Shown here piece by piece: positions 45,457 to 54,571 of a DNA stretch of 64,000 nt; the first letter of the stretch is position 1; every line of letters starts with the position of its first letter. The position numbers were made by a program, and so were the translations under genes. Below the pieces are notes generated by a model that had not been told where the DNA came from, made no database searches, and worked only from the letters and a program-made list of their open reading frames with translations. Source of the DNA: Kineothrix sp. IPX-CK (GTDB lineage Bacteria; Bacillota; Clostridia; Lachnospirales; Lachnospiraceae); NCBI RefSeq assembly GCF_039134705.1, contig NZ_CP146256.1, positions 372,001 through 436,000 on the forward strand. The letters run 5' to 3'.

Positions 45457-45498
45457 ATCCATATAGTTTGAACGGATGGCCGTTTAAACTATATGGAT
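45457..45498. repeat. Perfect-length inverted repeat upstream of the MATE gene
   Basis: A 19-bp arm (ATCCATATAGTTTGAACGG) with its inverted partner after a 4-nt loop, 18 of 19 positions complementary; the odd pair is a G-U wobble if read on the plus strand. There is no T-run on either side, so it is a poor terminator. It lies 58 bp upstream of the MATE start and 33 bp past the prs stop and could be an operator. Confidence 0.65.
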
Positions 45499-45530
45499 AA
45501 TAAAATACTTCATCTTTATAGGCCGGAACA

Positions 45531-46721
45531 CTAATCATCCAGCTCCCCGTTCTTATATTTTGCCACAACGTTCTGGATACGTTCGTTAGGATCTAACAAA
45601 TCACTGATAGAAGCATCGTGGTTCAAGGTATCGATAAGGTATGCAATATACTTGCTCATGTCACAGGTGATGTACCATTCCCTGGAAAGCAGTTCCGGCG
45701 TCTGATAGATTAAGTTGGTGGTAAGCACTCTGTCGATGTTCTTGTCCTCAAAGGCCTTGTCAAAACCGGAGAGGCCATTGGTAAAGAGACCGAATGTGGA
45801 ACAGATAAATACCCGGCCCGCCTTTCTTTTCTTAAGCTCAGCCGCTACTTCGAGAGCGCTTTCGCCGGAGGAAATCATATCGTCGATGATAATCATATCC
45901 TTGCCCTCTACGCTGGTTCCAAGGAATTCATGAGCAACAATAGGATTCCTGCCATCTACCACTCTCGTATAATCACGTCTCTTATAAAACATACCCATAT
46001 CCAGACCGAGCACGTTGGCCATATAGATTGCGCGTCCCATACCGCCCTCGTCGGGGCTGATGACCATCATATGATCTGAATCCAAGGTCAGACCCTGCAC
46101 ATGATGGAGAAGTCCCTTGATGAACTGATAAGTGGGCTGTATCGTCTCGAAACCATGAAGAGGTATCGCGTTCTGTACTCGCGGGTCGTGTGCATCGAAG
46201 GTAATGATATTGTCTACGCCCATGGCAACCATTTCCTGAAGCGCCAGCGCACAGTCCAAAGACTCTCTCGTGCTTCTTTTGTGCTGTCTGCTTTCATATA
46301 GAAAAGGCATGATAACTGTAATTCTTCTCGCTTTACCGCCTACTGCAGCAATAATTCGTTTCAAATCCTGATAGTGATCATCGGGAGACATGTGATTTTT
46401 ATGTCCACATAAAGAGTACGTGAGGCTATAGTTTGCCACATCAACAAGGATATAGAGGTCGGTTCCTCTGACGGATTCCATGATAATTCCCTTTGCCTCA
46501 CCGGTGCCGAAGCGGGGAACCTTCGCGCCAAGAATATAAGATTTACGCTGATAACCTGCAAATGCGAGAGAGTCTTTGTGTTCACTTTCTCTTTCCGTCC
46601 TCCAATTTACAAGATAGTAATCAACTTTCTCCCCCAAAGATTTACACCCTTCCAAAGGAATGATGCCTAGAGATCCGACGGGAATGGTCTCAAGATTTCT
46701 TTTTTCTTCACGCTTTGCCAT
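45531..46721 (-). CDS. prs: Ribose-phosphate pyrophosphokinase, long divergent form
   Basis: PRPP synthetase of 396 aa, longer than the usual 310-330. Recognisable parts are IIMESVRGTDLYILVD, VIMPFLYESRQHKRSTRESL (usually YARQDRK), IITFDAHDPRVQNAI and the PRPP loop IIIDDMISSGES. The normal N-terminal FSDGE motif is altered (FGTGEAKG) and the ends carry extra segments. It follows dnaD and dnaC on one strand, 32 nt after dnaC, so it is probably co-transcribed with the primosome loader genes. Confidence 0.88.
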   Translation of the reverse strand: MAKREEKRNLETIPVGSLGIIPLEGCKSLGEKVDYYLVNWRTERESEHKDSLAFAGYQRKSYILGAKVPRFGTGEAKGIIMESVRGTDLYILVDVANYSLTYSLCGHKNHMSPDDHYQDLKRIIAAVGGKARRITVIMPFLYESRQHKRSTRESLDCALALQEMVAMGVDNIITFDAHDPRVQNAIPLHGFETIQPTYQFIKGLLHHVQGLTLDSDHMMVISPDEGGMGRAIYMANVLGLDMGMFYKRRDYTRVVDGRNPIVAHEFLGTSVEGKDMIIIDDMISSGESALEVAAELKKRKAGRVFICSTFGLFTNGLSGFDKAFEDKNIDRVLTTNLIYQTPELLSREWYITCDMSKYIAYLIDTLNHDASISDLLDPNERIQNVVAKYKNGELDD

Positions 46722-46753
46722 GAAAAAATCCTCACTTTCTGCTGCGCAGGTAT

Positions 46754-47722
46754 TTAATTTGCTCTGTTTAGTTTTTTATATATTCGGATATCCGGTCCGG
46801 ATAATTTACATAATGTATAGTTGCTGGTAATCCTCGAAAATATTCTGTCAGAATAACGCACTCGCAGTTCCTCCAGCGAAAGGTTCGTAGAGATAACTGT
46901 GGACTTGTGCCGGATGTGGCGCTCGTTCAGACAAGAAAAGAGCTGGGAAGAAGTATAATTGCCCGTAACCTCCGCACCCAGATCGTCGATGATTAACAAA
47001 TCGCAGTTATAAATATCGTCGCAAGCTTCACCTAGCCCGTTTTTATTCCTAAACCCATAGGTAAGCTGGGATAAGGTCTCAAAAAAGGAGGAGGAACTGA
47101 AATAAAGGACGGAACGGCCCTTTTCGATCAATTCTTTTGCGACGCAGCCGGACAAAAATGACTTGCCAGACCCTACTGTACCATAAAAGAATAAATTTTG
47201 ATAGATGGAATCAAAATTTTCTATAAATTTCTTGCAAGTGTTTACGGCGTCCATAAAAAGCACGAGATCATCATCCTTATAATATTCATAAGAAAGATTG
47301 GAAAAATTCTCATGCTGTAACATCTTGCTGATGTGAGACTGCTCGTAAAGCATGGAAATTTCGAACTGGCGGAAGCAATGACATTTCTGTCCGTCTATGT
47401 ATCCGGTATCCTTGCATTCGGGGCAATCGTAAACCGGCTCCAGATAATCGGAAGGATAGCCGTAGGAGACCAAAAGGTTCGTCTTGCTTTCAGAAAAATT
47501 TTTAATGATCGTTTTCAGATCATCGAGAGCGGAATCGTCCCCGCTTAAAAGCTTTTTCCCATGTTCTACGGAAATGGAGGCTATAGAGTCTTCGAGTTCC
47601 TTGTAGCCATCCACATGCTCATAAATATAGGCGCGGCGCTTCTCCAACAAATGCCGGTTCCTGTCCTGCTTTTCCTCATATGTGCGAATAATGAAATTAT
47701 ATTGAACATTATTTAACGTCAC
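46754..47722 (-). CDS. dnaC: Helicase loader, DnaC/DnaI-like ATPase
   Basis: AAA+ ATPase of 322 aa. The N-terminal region has a zinc site (CPECKDTGYIDGQKCHCF, about 114-131); the ATPase domain has Walker A GTVGSGKSF, Walker B CDLLIIDDLGAE and sensor STNLSLEELR. It loads the DnaB helicase (gene at 21309). A GTG start follows AAGGAG by 8 nt. It is 17 nt after dnaD. The symbol follows common usage; in Bacillus the equivalent is dnaI. Confidence 0.93.
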   Translation of the reverse strand: MTLNNVQYNFIIRTYEEKQDRNRHLLEKRRAYIYEHVDGYKELEDSIASISVEHGKKLLSGDDSALDDLKTIIKNFSESKTNLLVSYGYPSDYLEPVYDCPECKDTGYIDGQKCHCFRQFEISMLYEQSHISKMLQHENFSNLSYEYYKDDDLVLFMDAVNTCKKFIENFDSIYQNLFFYGTVGSGKSFLSGCVAKELIEKGRSVLYFSSSSFFETLSQLTYGFRNKNGLGEACDDIYNCDLLIIDDLGAEVTGNYTSSQLFSCLNERHIRHKSTVISTNLSLEELRVRYSDRIFSRITSNYTLCKLSGPDIRIYKKLNRAN

Positions 47723-47739
47723 AGCGAAGTCTCCTTAAG

Positions 47740-48837
47740 TTATCGGATTTTTAAGAGTTCCTTTTCCAGCGTCTCGAAGTCATAATCATGCTGCTTGAAT
47801 TGATTAAAAGCATTGTTCGAAACGGATTTGGGCAGTGTGCGTGAAGTCTTACCGCGCAGGAATTTCTCATCCTCCTTTGCGATATCGGGAAGATGGTGTA
47901 CACCCGCATTGTGCCAGCTCTTTAGAATAGTATCGGCATATTCGAAACGGTGCTTATCCGTTCCCATGACGGTGCGCTCACAGGCAACGCGGATCACGTC
48001 CATGTCAAAATCAAGCTCCTTCGTCCAGTGGCGGATATAATCAGCCTCCTTGGAAGTGGGAGAAGTATTCTTGCCCAGAGCGTTCATGATGTCATAAACG
48101 GATTTATCGTATTTGTAAGCATACTTTTCTGCATCTTTTGGATTGGTAATGCCCGACTGTGCCCAGCTGACAGCCACTTTTTCTATGTAACGGAAGTCCT
48201 TCTTGCCGCGCTCTACACAGTACTGGACTAAGTAATCAATTAAGTCCACGGAAAAAGCGAGCTTATCCGAAATGAAGAATATGGTTCTCACTTCGGAGGG
48301 AGATAAGGTCTTTCCTATGTATTGTTCCACAATAAATAATAATTGCGAGGTTTCTTCTTTTGATTTGAATTCTTTTAACTGGTCTAAGGAATAGGACGGC
48401 CTTTCATAAGACTCCTCGCTTAACTGTTTATCCTCAGAAGCGGAAGCCGGTTCTGACACAGCATCTATGTCCGGAGAAACGGGCTCCTTGACGGCTCGTG
48501 CCGCTGCCGGAGCGGCAGGCATAGGGTCGCCGTTTATCTGCCGGTTTAAATCGAGAAGATGAATTCCGATTAAATTTCTGGCTTCGTCGTATTCTAATGA
48601 AAGAAGGCGATTCTTTTCCCAGTATTTGAGCGCACGCATCACGTCTTTTTCCGTATGGTTAAATTTGTCCGCAATATCGGACAGACTGCAAGATAGATTG
48701 GCATTCATCATACGGATAAGATAAATGTATATTTTAAGCTGTGCATCGTTAGCATCCTTCATATATTCGTCAATAAAAATATTGGATACAGCCGTTGCAT
48801 CCACATAGTTGTCCTTATAAATTGTTAAACGCCCCAT
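47740..48837 (-). CDS. dnaD: DnaD-domain primosome protein
   Basis: Replication initiation protein of 365 aa. An N-terminal winged-helix-like domain (LSCSLSDIADKFNHTEKDVM, RALKYWEKNRLLSLE) is followed by an alanine/proline/serine linker (about 100-150) and two DnaD/DnaB_2 domains in the second half, each with the YxxxI-type end (KDFRYIEKVAVSWAQSGI and FEYADTILKSWHNAGV). It works with DnaC/DnaI to deliver the helicase at origins or stalled forks. Confidence 0.92.
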   Translation of the reverse strand: MGRLTIYKDNYVDATAVSNIFIDEYMKDANDAQLKIYIYLIRMMNANLSCSLSDIADKFNHTEKDVMRALKYWEKNRLLSLEYDEARNLIGIHLLDLNRQINGDPMPAAPAAARAVKEPVSPDIDAVSEPASASEDKQLSEESYERPSYSLDQLKEFKSKEETSQLLFIVEQYIGKTLSPSEVRTIFFISDKLAFSVDLIDYLVQYCVERGKKDFRYIEKVAVSWAQSGITNPKDAEKYAYKYDKSVYDIMNALGKNTSPTSKEADYIRHWTKELDFDMDVIRVACERTVMGTDKHRFEYADTILKSWHNAGVHHLPDIAKEDEKFLRGKTSRTLPKSVSNNAFNQFKQHDYDFETLEKELLKIR

Positions 48838-48897
48838 TTATCTCACCCGTCTTCATTATATGTTACTGCTCACTCCGTTCTTATATGAACAGTAACC

Positions 48898-48926
48898 ATT
48901 ATATTACTATACTCATTTCAAAGCAA
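48898..48926 (-). promoter_or_regulatory. Candidate dnaD-dnaC-prs promoter
   Basis: On the minus strand TTGCTT (48921-48926), 17 bp, TATAAT (48898-48903). Downstream, 48862-48896, is a GTTACTG/CAGTAAC inverted repeat in the leader. A second TATAAT with an extended TG lies a little upstream near 48940. Confidence 0.5.
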
Positions 48927-49006
48927 ATTGAATTATAACATACCCCCTCTTAAAAATAAATAGTCAATTTGCCGGAAAACGCCGTAAATACGCCATTTTC
49001 CAGAAA

Positions 49007-49189
49007 TGTGGACGATGTGGATAATGTGGATAATTATAGCGGCAGGAAGGATGCACGGTAGGTAAATATATGTAAAATTCATGTAAAAACCAAGGGTTAC
49101 GGGAGGAATTTCCTAAATGACAGAAAAGCTAAAATATCCACAAATTCTAAAAGGGATAGGGCTCTTAAAATTGTGGATATTGTGGATAG
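49007..49189. promoter_or_regulatory. Cluster of tandem DnaA boxes upstream of dnaD
   Basis: TGTGGACGA (49007-49015) is directly followed by TGTGGATAA twice (49016-49024 and 49025-49033), perfect DnaA boxes (TTATCCACA on the other strand). Further on are ATATCCACA (49134-49142) and the adjacent pair TGTGGATAT (49172-49180) and TGTGGATAG (49181-49189), each one base from consensus. The last touches the murC stop. Boxes in each group are exactly 9 bp apart. This fills much of the 352-nt gap between murC and dnaD. Confidence 0.8.
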
Positions 49190-50569
49190 CTATTTTTTTA
49201 GAAGATTTTCCCCCACTTTTACGATGTCTCCGGCCCCCATAGTTATCAACAAGTCATTTTTAACACAGCTCTCTGATAAAAAATTCTCGATTTCTTCAAA
49301 AGAAGATAAATAGAAGCATTCAGCTCCCAGTTTATTTATTTCCGCTTGAAGATTGGCGGAGCTGATTCCCAGGTTATCAGTCTCTCTGGCCGCATATATA
49401 TCGGAAAGGACAACCTTGTCTGCAAGGGAAAGAGCTGCCGCGAATTCCTTTAGGAAGGATTTCGTCCTTGTATATGTGTGTGGCTGAAAAACGCACCACA
49501 ATGTGTTGTGGGGATAATTTTGAGCAGCTTTCAAGGTCGCGGTAATTTCCGTAGGATGATGGGCATAATCATCTATAATGGTAATACCGTCTTTTTTACC
49601 CTTATATTCGAAACGCCTGTCGGTGCCTGTAAAATGCAGAAGCGCTTTTTTCACCGTATCGCTGTCGATGCGAAGGACGTCGGCGAGAGCGATGGCAGCC
49701 ATGGCGTTGTGCACATTATGTTCTCCGGGAACCATAAGGGAAAAGTCTTCGGCTAAATTGTTTCTCCGGTTCAGCGTAAAGGATGCATGAGCCAGCCCGT
49801 CAAAATGCAGATCGGAATAACTGTAATCGCAAGAAGGAGTGGAGCCGCAGGTAATGACCCGGCAAGTCAGTCCCCTTGTGATTTCTTCGTAATTATCGAT
49901 GTCTCCGTTAATGATGAGAGTTCCGTCCTCCGGCAGCAGCTTGGCAAATTTATGGAATGAAGTGCGGATATCATGAATATCTTTAAAGAAGTCGAGATGA
50001 TCCTCTTCTATGTTAAGTATAATTCCGATCTTCGGAAAAAAGCTTAAGAAGCTATTGGTATATTCACAAGCCTCCGTCACGAAATATTCGGACTTGCCTA
50101 CCCGGATATTGCCTCCGATGGTCTTAAAGATGCCGCCGATGGAAAGTGTAGGATCGCAGTCGTTCTCGAGGAGAATCTCCGATATCATAGAGGTGGTAGT
50201 AGTCTTGCCGTGGGTGCCGCTGACGGCGATGGGAAGCTTGTAGTTTTTCATCATCTGCCCGAGAAGCTCGGCTCTCGACAGATGGGGAATACCCATTTCC
50301 TTCATGGCGATAAACTCGGGATTATCGGGATGGATGGCACTGGTGTACACGATGAGGTCGATATCATAGGTCAGATTCTCTGCTCTTTGTCCGTAGTGGA
50401 CAACCGCTCCCTTCTCCTTTAAGGCTTCGGTCAGAGGCGATTGTCTCATATCCGAGCCGGATACTCTGAAGTCCTCCGTCAGAAGAATCTCGGCGAGACC
50501 GCTCATGCTGATGCCGCCGATGCCGATGAAGTATATGTGAATAGGGTGTTGAAAATCAATGTTGTACAT
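49190..50569 (-). CDS. murC: UDP-N-acetylmuramate-L-alanine ligase
   Basis: Cytoplasmic peptidoglycan precursor ligase of 459 aa that adds the first L-alanine to UDP-MurNAc. The N-terminal Rossmann motif is IYFIGIGGISMSGLAE, the ATP loop GTHGKTTTT, and IDDYAHHPTEI lies in the C-terminal domain. The ATG at 50569 follows AGGAAG and begins MYNIDFQHPIHIYF, the normal start; the frame extends to 50650 without a ribosome site. Confidence 0.96.
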   Translation of the reverse strand: MYNIDFQHPIHIYFIGIGGISMSGLAEILLTEDFRVSGSDMRQSPLTEALKEKGAVVHYGQRAENLTYDIDLIVYTSAIHPDNPEFIAMKEMGIPHLSRAELLGQMMKNYKLPIAVSGTHGKTTTTSMISEILLENDCDPTLSIGGIFKTIGGNIRVGKSEYFVTEACEYTNSFLSFFPKIGIILNIEEDHLDFFKDIHDIRTSFHKFAKLLPEDGTLIINGDIDNYEEITRGLTCRVITCGSTPSCDYSYSDLHFDGLAHASFTLNRRNNLAEDFSLMVPGEHNVHNAMAAIALADVLRIDSDTVKKALLHFTGTDRRFEYKGKKDGITIIDDYAHHPTEITATLKAAQNYPHNTLWCVFQPHTYTRTKSFLKEFAAALSLADKVVLSDIYAARETDNLGISSANLQAEINKLGAECFYLSSFEEIENFLSESCVKNDLLITMGAGDIVKVGENLLKK

Positions 50570-50883
50570 AACCGCACTTCCTGTTCTTTTTATGCTTATA
50601 CTGTATTGCCCGGAGCGGACGATATGTCTTTTCCCTTGGACGATACGCATACTATATTATACTCACATAGCCGGAAAAAACCAATAGCAATTTGAGTCGG
50701 AAATTGTCGGAGAAGGAAACAAGCCCCGTAAAATGGCACGTTTTGACTAAAAGTGACCGTATGATACGCAAGAAACTCCAAAAAAATATATAAAATATAC
50801 AAATAAATTTCTTTAAATGTAAAAATATTGTAAAAAACTTACATAAAAAATGCCGTAAATTGAAAAGTATTTTGTAAAAAATA

Positions 50884-50912
50884 TTCACTTTCTTAGTATA
50901 ATATGGTATAAT
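50884..50912 (+). promoter_or_regulatory. glgC promoter
   Basis: TTCACT (50884-50889), 17 bp, TATAAT (50907-50912) with an upstream TG (extended -10). The rest of the 407-nt gap between murC and glgC is AT-rich, with no gene; murC's own promoter must lie in its left part. Confidence 0.65.
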
Positions 50913-50976
50913 CTAAAACACAATATAGTAATTACTTAAGTGTGACTAACAGGTAAGACTGATAAGAGGTGATGAC

Positions 50977-52251
50977 ATGATTAAAAAAGAAATGATTGCC
51001 ATGTTGTTAGCTGGGGGACAAGGAAGCCGTCTGGGGGTTTTGACATCGAAGGTGGCAAAGCCGGCGGTAGCCTTCGGGGGAAAATACAGAATTATCGATT
51101 TCCCTCTCAGCAATTGTATTAACTCCGGTGTGGATACGGTGGGAGTATTGACCCAGTATCAGCCTCTTAGGCTGAATACACACATAGGAATAGGTATTCC
51201 GTGGGACCTTGACAGGAATATAGGAGGTGTAACGGTGCTTCCGCCTTATGAGAAGAGCACCAACAGCGAATGGTATACGGGAACGGCTAACGCTATTTAT
51301 CAGAACATTGATTATATCGACAGCTTCAATCCGGACTACGTGCTGATACTTTCAGGAGATCACATCTATAAAATGGATTACGAGGTAATGTTAGACTTTC
51401 ACAAGGAGAACAACGCTGAAGTAACGATTGCGGTCATGCCGGTGCCGATGGAGGAAGCGAAGCGGTTCGGCATCATGATCACCGATGACAGGAAGCAGAT
51501 AACGGATTTCGAGGAGAAACCCGAGAACCCGCGAAGTAATCTGGCTTCCATGGGGATTTACATATTTAGCTGGAAGGCTCTGAAGAATTCCCTGATCATG
51601 AATTCGGAACAGCCGGCGCTGGATTTCGGCAAGCATATCATTCCATATTGCCATAGGCAGGGCTCGCCGCTGTACGCATATGAATTTAACGGCTACTGGA
51701 AGGATGTAGGAACACTCAGTTCTTACTGGGAGGCCAACATGGAACTTATAAACATTGTGCCTGAGTTCAACCTGTATGAAGAATATTGGAAAATATACAC
51801 GAGAAGCACCATACTGCCGCCCCAGTACATATCCTCCGAGAGTGTGATCGAAAAGAGTATCATCGGAGAGGGCTCCGATATTCATGGCGAGATATACAAT
51901 TCCGTAATCGGCTGCGGCGTTGTCATCGAGAAGGGGACCGTGGTGAGGGATTCCATCATCATGAACGAGACGCATATCGGTTCGGGCTGTGAGTTGAACA
52001 AGGTAATTATCGCGGAGAATGCGGACATCGGGAACAATGTAAGGATGGGGATTGGCGATGAGGTTCCTAATGAGACAGATCCGCACATCTACAATGTAGG
52101 AATGGTTACAGTGGGGGAGAAGAGTGTGATTCCTGAAGGAGTGACCATAGGAAAGAATACCGTAATCTTTGGAGTCACAGCGCTGGAGGACTACGAACAG
52201 GCAAATCTTTTAAGCGGGAGAACATTGATAAAGGCGGGTGAAGAACATTGA
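50977..52251 (+). CDS. glgC: Glucose-1-phosphate adenylyltransferase
   Basis: ADP-glucose pyrophosphorylase catalytic subunit, 424 aa, first step of glycogen synthesis. The nucleotide-binding start reads [20 protein letters not shown], then [20 protein letters not shown], a GTANAIYQN segment, sugar-phosphate site [10 protein letters not shown] and a C-terminal left-handed beta helix with hexapeptide repeats. GAGGTGATGAC precedes the ATG. It overlaps glgD by 4 nt. Confidence 0.96.
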   Translation: MIKKEMIAMLLAGGQGSRLGVLTSKVAKPAVAFGGKYRIIDFPLSNCINSGVDTVGVLTQYQPLRLNTHIGIGIPWDLDRNIGGVTVLPPYEKSTNSEWYTGTANAIYQNIDYIDSFNPDYVLILSGDHIYKMDYEVMLDFHKENNAEVTIAVMPVPMEEAKRFGIMITDDRKQITDFEEKPENPRSNLASMGIYIFSWKALKNSLIMNSEQPALDFGKHIIPYCHRQGSPLYAYEFNGYWKDVGTLSSYWEANMELINIVPEFNLYEEYWKIYTRSTILPPQYISSESVIEKSIIGEGSDIHGEIYNSVIGCGVVIEKGTVVRDSIIMNETHIGSGCELNKVIIAENADIGNNVRMGIGDEVPNETDPHIYNVGMVTVGEKSVIPEGVTIGKNTVIFGVTALEDYEQANLLSGRTLIKAGEEH

Positions 52252-53366
52252 GAGCGATTGGTATTATTTTAGCAGGCGGCAACAATCACAGAATGAAAGA
52301 ATTATCCCAGAAGCGCGCGGTATGTGCGATGCCTATTGCAGGAAGCTATAGAAGCATCGACTTTGCTCTTAGCAATATGTCTAACTCGCATATTCAAAAG
52401 GTGGCGGTATTTACACAGTACAATGCCAGAAGCCTGAACGAACACTTAAGCTCCTCCAAATGGTGGGACTTCGGCCGCAAACAGGGCGGATTATTCGTCT
52501 TTACGCCGGCAGTTACGGCGGAGAGCAGTTACTGGTACAGAGGAACGGCGGATGCTATTGCCCAGAACCTTACCTTTTTGAAAAACAGCCATGAGCCGTA
52601 TGTAGTAATCGTCTCCGGTGACGGTATTTATAAGATGGATTACAACAAAGTGCTGGAATATCATATCGATAAGAAGGCGGATATTACGGTTGTATGTAAG
52701 GACATGCCGGAGGATATGGATGCGGGAAGGTATGGCATCATCAAGATGAATGAGGAGAGCCGTATCGAGGAATTTGAAGAAAAGCCTATAATGGCCAGAT
52801 CCAGCACCGTTTCCTGCGGTATTTACATAGTAAGAAGGCGCCAGCTTATAGAGATGATAGAAAAGGGTATGGAAGAGGATCGTTATGACTTTGTAAAGGA
52901 CATTCTTATCCGTTACAAGAATATGAAGAGGATATACGGCTACAAAATCAAGTCGTACTGGAGCAACATAGCGACAGTTGAGGACTACTTCCATACGAAT
53001 ATGGATTTTTTGAAGCCGGAGATCAGGGACTATTTCTTCAAACAGTATCCCGACGTATATTCCAAGGTGGATGATCTGCCTCCTGCGAAATACAATGTGG
53101 GAGCAAATGTGAAAAACAGCCTGATTTCCAGCGGAAGCATTGTAAACGGCACGGTAGAGGACTCCGTTATCTTTAAAAAGACATACATCGGAAATAATTG
53201 CTACATAAAGAATTCCATTATTCTGAACGATGTCTACATCGGGGACAATACACATATTGAAAACTGCATAGTGGAGAGTAGGAATACCATCAGGGCCAAT
53301 TCCTACCATAAAGGCGAGGAAGGTATTAAAGTTGTGATAGAGCATAATGACAGATATGTCATATAG
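52248..53366 (+). CDS. glgD: Glucose-1-phosphate adenylyltransferase subunit GlgD
   Basis: Partner subunit of 372 aa. It keeps the fold of GlgC ([54 protein letters not shown]) but lacks the catalytic GxGxRL/Lys pattern in the nucleotide loop. In Firmicutes GlgD acts with GlgC and changes its kinetics and regulation. The TTG start overlaps the glgC stop (TTGA), so translation is coupled. Confidence 0.94.
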   Translation: MRAIGIILAGGNNHRMKELSQKRAVCAMPIAGSYRSIDFALSNMSNSHIQKVAVFTQYNARSLNEHLSSSKWWDFGRKQGGLFVFTPAVTAESSYWYRGTADAIAQNLTFLKNSHEPYVVIVSGDGIYKMDYNKVLEYHIDKKADITVVCKDMPEDMDAGRYGIIKMNEESRIEEFEEKPIMARSSTVSCGIYIVRRRQLIEMIEKGMEEDRYDFVKDILIRYKNMKRIYGYKIKSYWSNIATVEDYFHTNMDFLKPEIRDYFFKQYPDVYSKVDDLPPAKYNVGANVKNSLISSGSIVNGTVEDSVIFKKTYIGNNCYIKNSIILNDVYIGDNTHIENCIVESRNTIRANSYHKGEEGIKVVIEHNDRYVI

Positions 53367-53402
53367 CGACAAACCTATGATTAGCCAAGGGGGATAAACG
53401 AC

Positions 53403-53678
53403 ATGGATATTACAGACGTAAGAGTGCGTAAGATCACGAAGGAAGGAAAGATGAAAGCAATTGTATCGATTACCTTGGACGAAGAGTTCGTAGTTCACGA
53501 TATCAAGGTGATTGAAGGAGAGAAGGGGCTTTTCATTGCAATGCCGAGCAAGAAAGCGACAGATGGAGAATACAGGGATATCGCCCATCCGATCAATTCC
53601 AGCACAAGGGAGCGGATTCAGGCGACCATACTGGAGAGCTATGAAAAAGCGCTTTTGGAGCCGGACGAAGAAGAATAG
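53403..53678 (+). CDS. spoVG: Septation/regulatory protein SpoVG
   Basis: Protein of 91 aa beginning [20 protein letters not shown], with [20 protein letters not shown] and [15 protein letters not shown]. Normal length. SpoVG is a nucleic-acid-binding regulator affecting septation, sporulation and virulence genes in different Firmicutes. AAGGGGGAT precedes the ATG. Confidence 0.96.
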   Translation: MDITDVRVRKITKEGKMKAIVSITLDEEFVVHDIKVIEGEKGLFIAMPSKKATDGEYRDIAHPINSSTRERIQATILESYEKALLEPDEEE

Positions 53679-53716
53679 GATAAGAATAAAAAAAGAACAA
53701 AGAAAAACATGCGATA

Positions 53717-53753
53717 AAAACGGGAATGCTCTAAATGGGCATTCCCGTTTTTA
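53717..53753 (+). terminator. Intrinsic terminator after spoVG
   Basis: CGGGAATGC pairs with GCATTCCCG, with A-run before and TTTTT after. Confidence 0.92.
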
Positions 53754-53936
53754 CGTAATAGATAGATATCAGCACTCTTTTGATTCCTCCTGAATAATAG
53801 CTTGTTGAAATGTAGAAGGTTTAAGGTTAAAATGATGTGTAAGCGTTAACGGATGATAGGAGAAATAAGGTTGAATAAAAATGCGTATTCAACTATTGAT
53901 TTGAGTGCGCGTCGCAACGTGCAGATGGGTATAAAG

Positions 53937-54512
53937 ATGTTTATTATTGCAGGCCTGGGAAATCCGGGAAAAGAATATGAAAATACAAGACATAATGTAG
54001 GTTTTAAGGTGATAGATGTCCTTGCGGATAAATATAATATAAGTGTAGCCGAATTGAAGCATAGAGCGATGATAGGGAAGGGCTATGTGGGCGGTCAGAA
54101 GGTAGTTCTGGTGAAACCGCTCACGTTCATGAACCTGAGCGGAGAAAGTATCCGCCCGGTTATCGATTATTATAAGGTGGAAGCAGAGAGCGATCTGATC
54201 GTCATTTCGGATGACATCAGTCTGGAACCGGGGCAGATCCGTATCAGGAAAAAAGGGAGTGCAGGAGGACATAACGGGCTGAAGAACATTATAAAGCAGC
54301 TTGGACACGACAACTTTCCGCGAGTGCGCATAGGCGTGGGTGAGAAGCCGAAGAATTATGATCTCGCTGACTGGGTGTTGGGACACTTCAATAAAGAGGA
54401 AAAAGCGGCGGTGGATGAAGCGTTGGACAAGGCAGTAAAAGCGCTGGAAATCATGCTGGCAGACGGGGCGGATACCGCCATGAATGAATTCAACCGCAAG
54501 GTATCGTTATAA
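53937..54512 (+). CDS. pth: Peptidyl-tRNA hydrolase
   Basis: Enzyme of 191 aa that frees tRNA from prematurely released peptidyl-tRNA. FIIAGLGNPGKEYENTRHNV holds the catalytic His, then KPLTFMNLSGES, the catalytic Asp in VISDDISLEPGQIRIR and GSAGGHNGLKNI. Family members start at this ATG. The open frame runs 28 codons upstream, and the best ribosome site (AGGAG, about 53858) precedes an in-frame TTG at 53871, so a longer N-terminus is possible. Confidence 0.94.
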   Translation: MFIIAGLGNPGKEYENTRHNVGFKVIDVLADKYNISVAELKHRAMIGKGYVGGQKVVLVKPLTFMNLSGESIRPVIDYYKVEAESDLIVISDDISLEPGQIRIRKKGSAGGHNGLKNIIKQLGHDNFPRVRIGVGEKPKNYDLADWVLGHFNKEEKAAVDEALDKAVKALEIMLADGADTAMNEFNRKVSL

Positions 54513-54571
54513 ATATAATAGATGGACGATGGCCGCAAGGAACAAAAAATAACCAGGAGAGGAATACTTAG

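Noticed and set aside
45457..45498. Inverted repeat as the prs terminator
   Set aside because: The minus-strand transcript would have A, not U, after the stem.
49007..49189. Calling the DnaA-box cluster the chromosomal origin
   Set aside because: No dnaA, dnaN or long AT-rich unwinding region is adjacent; regulation of dnaD-dnaC is the simpler reading.
52491..53588. 365-codon minus-strand frame over glgD and spoVG
   Set aside because: It is antisense to glgD and to the start of spoVG, both clearly coding; no motifs.
53750..53790. Possible fifth copy of the dispersed repeat (ACGTAATAGAT and CACTCTTTTGATTCC)
   Set aside because: Only short matches, and the second hairpin arm is missing; too weak to count.
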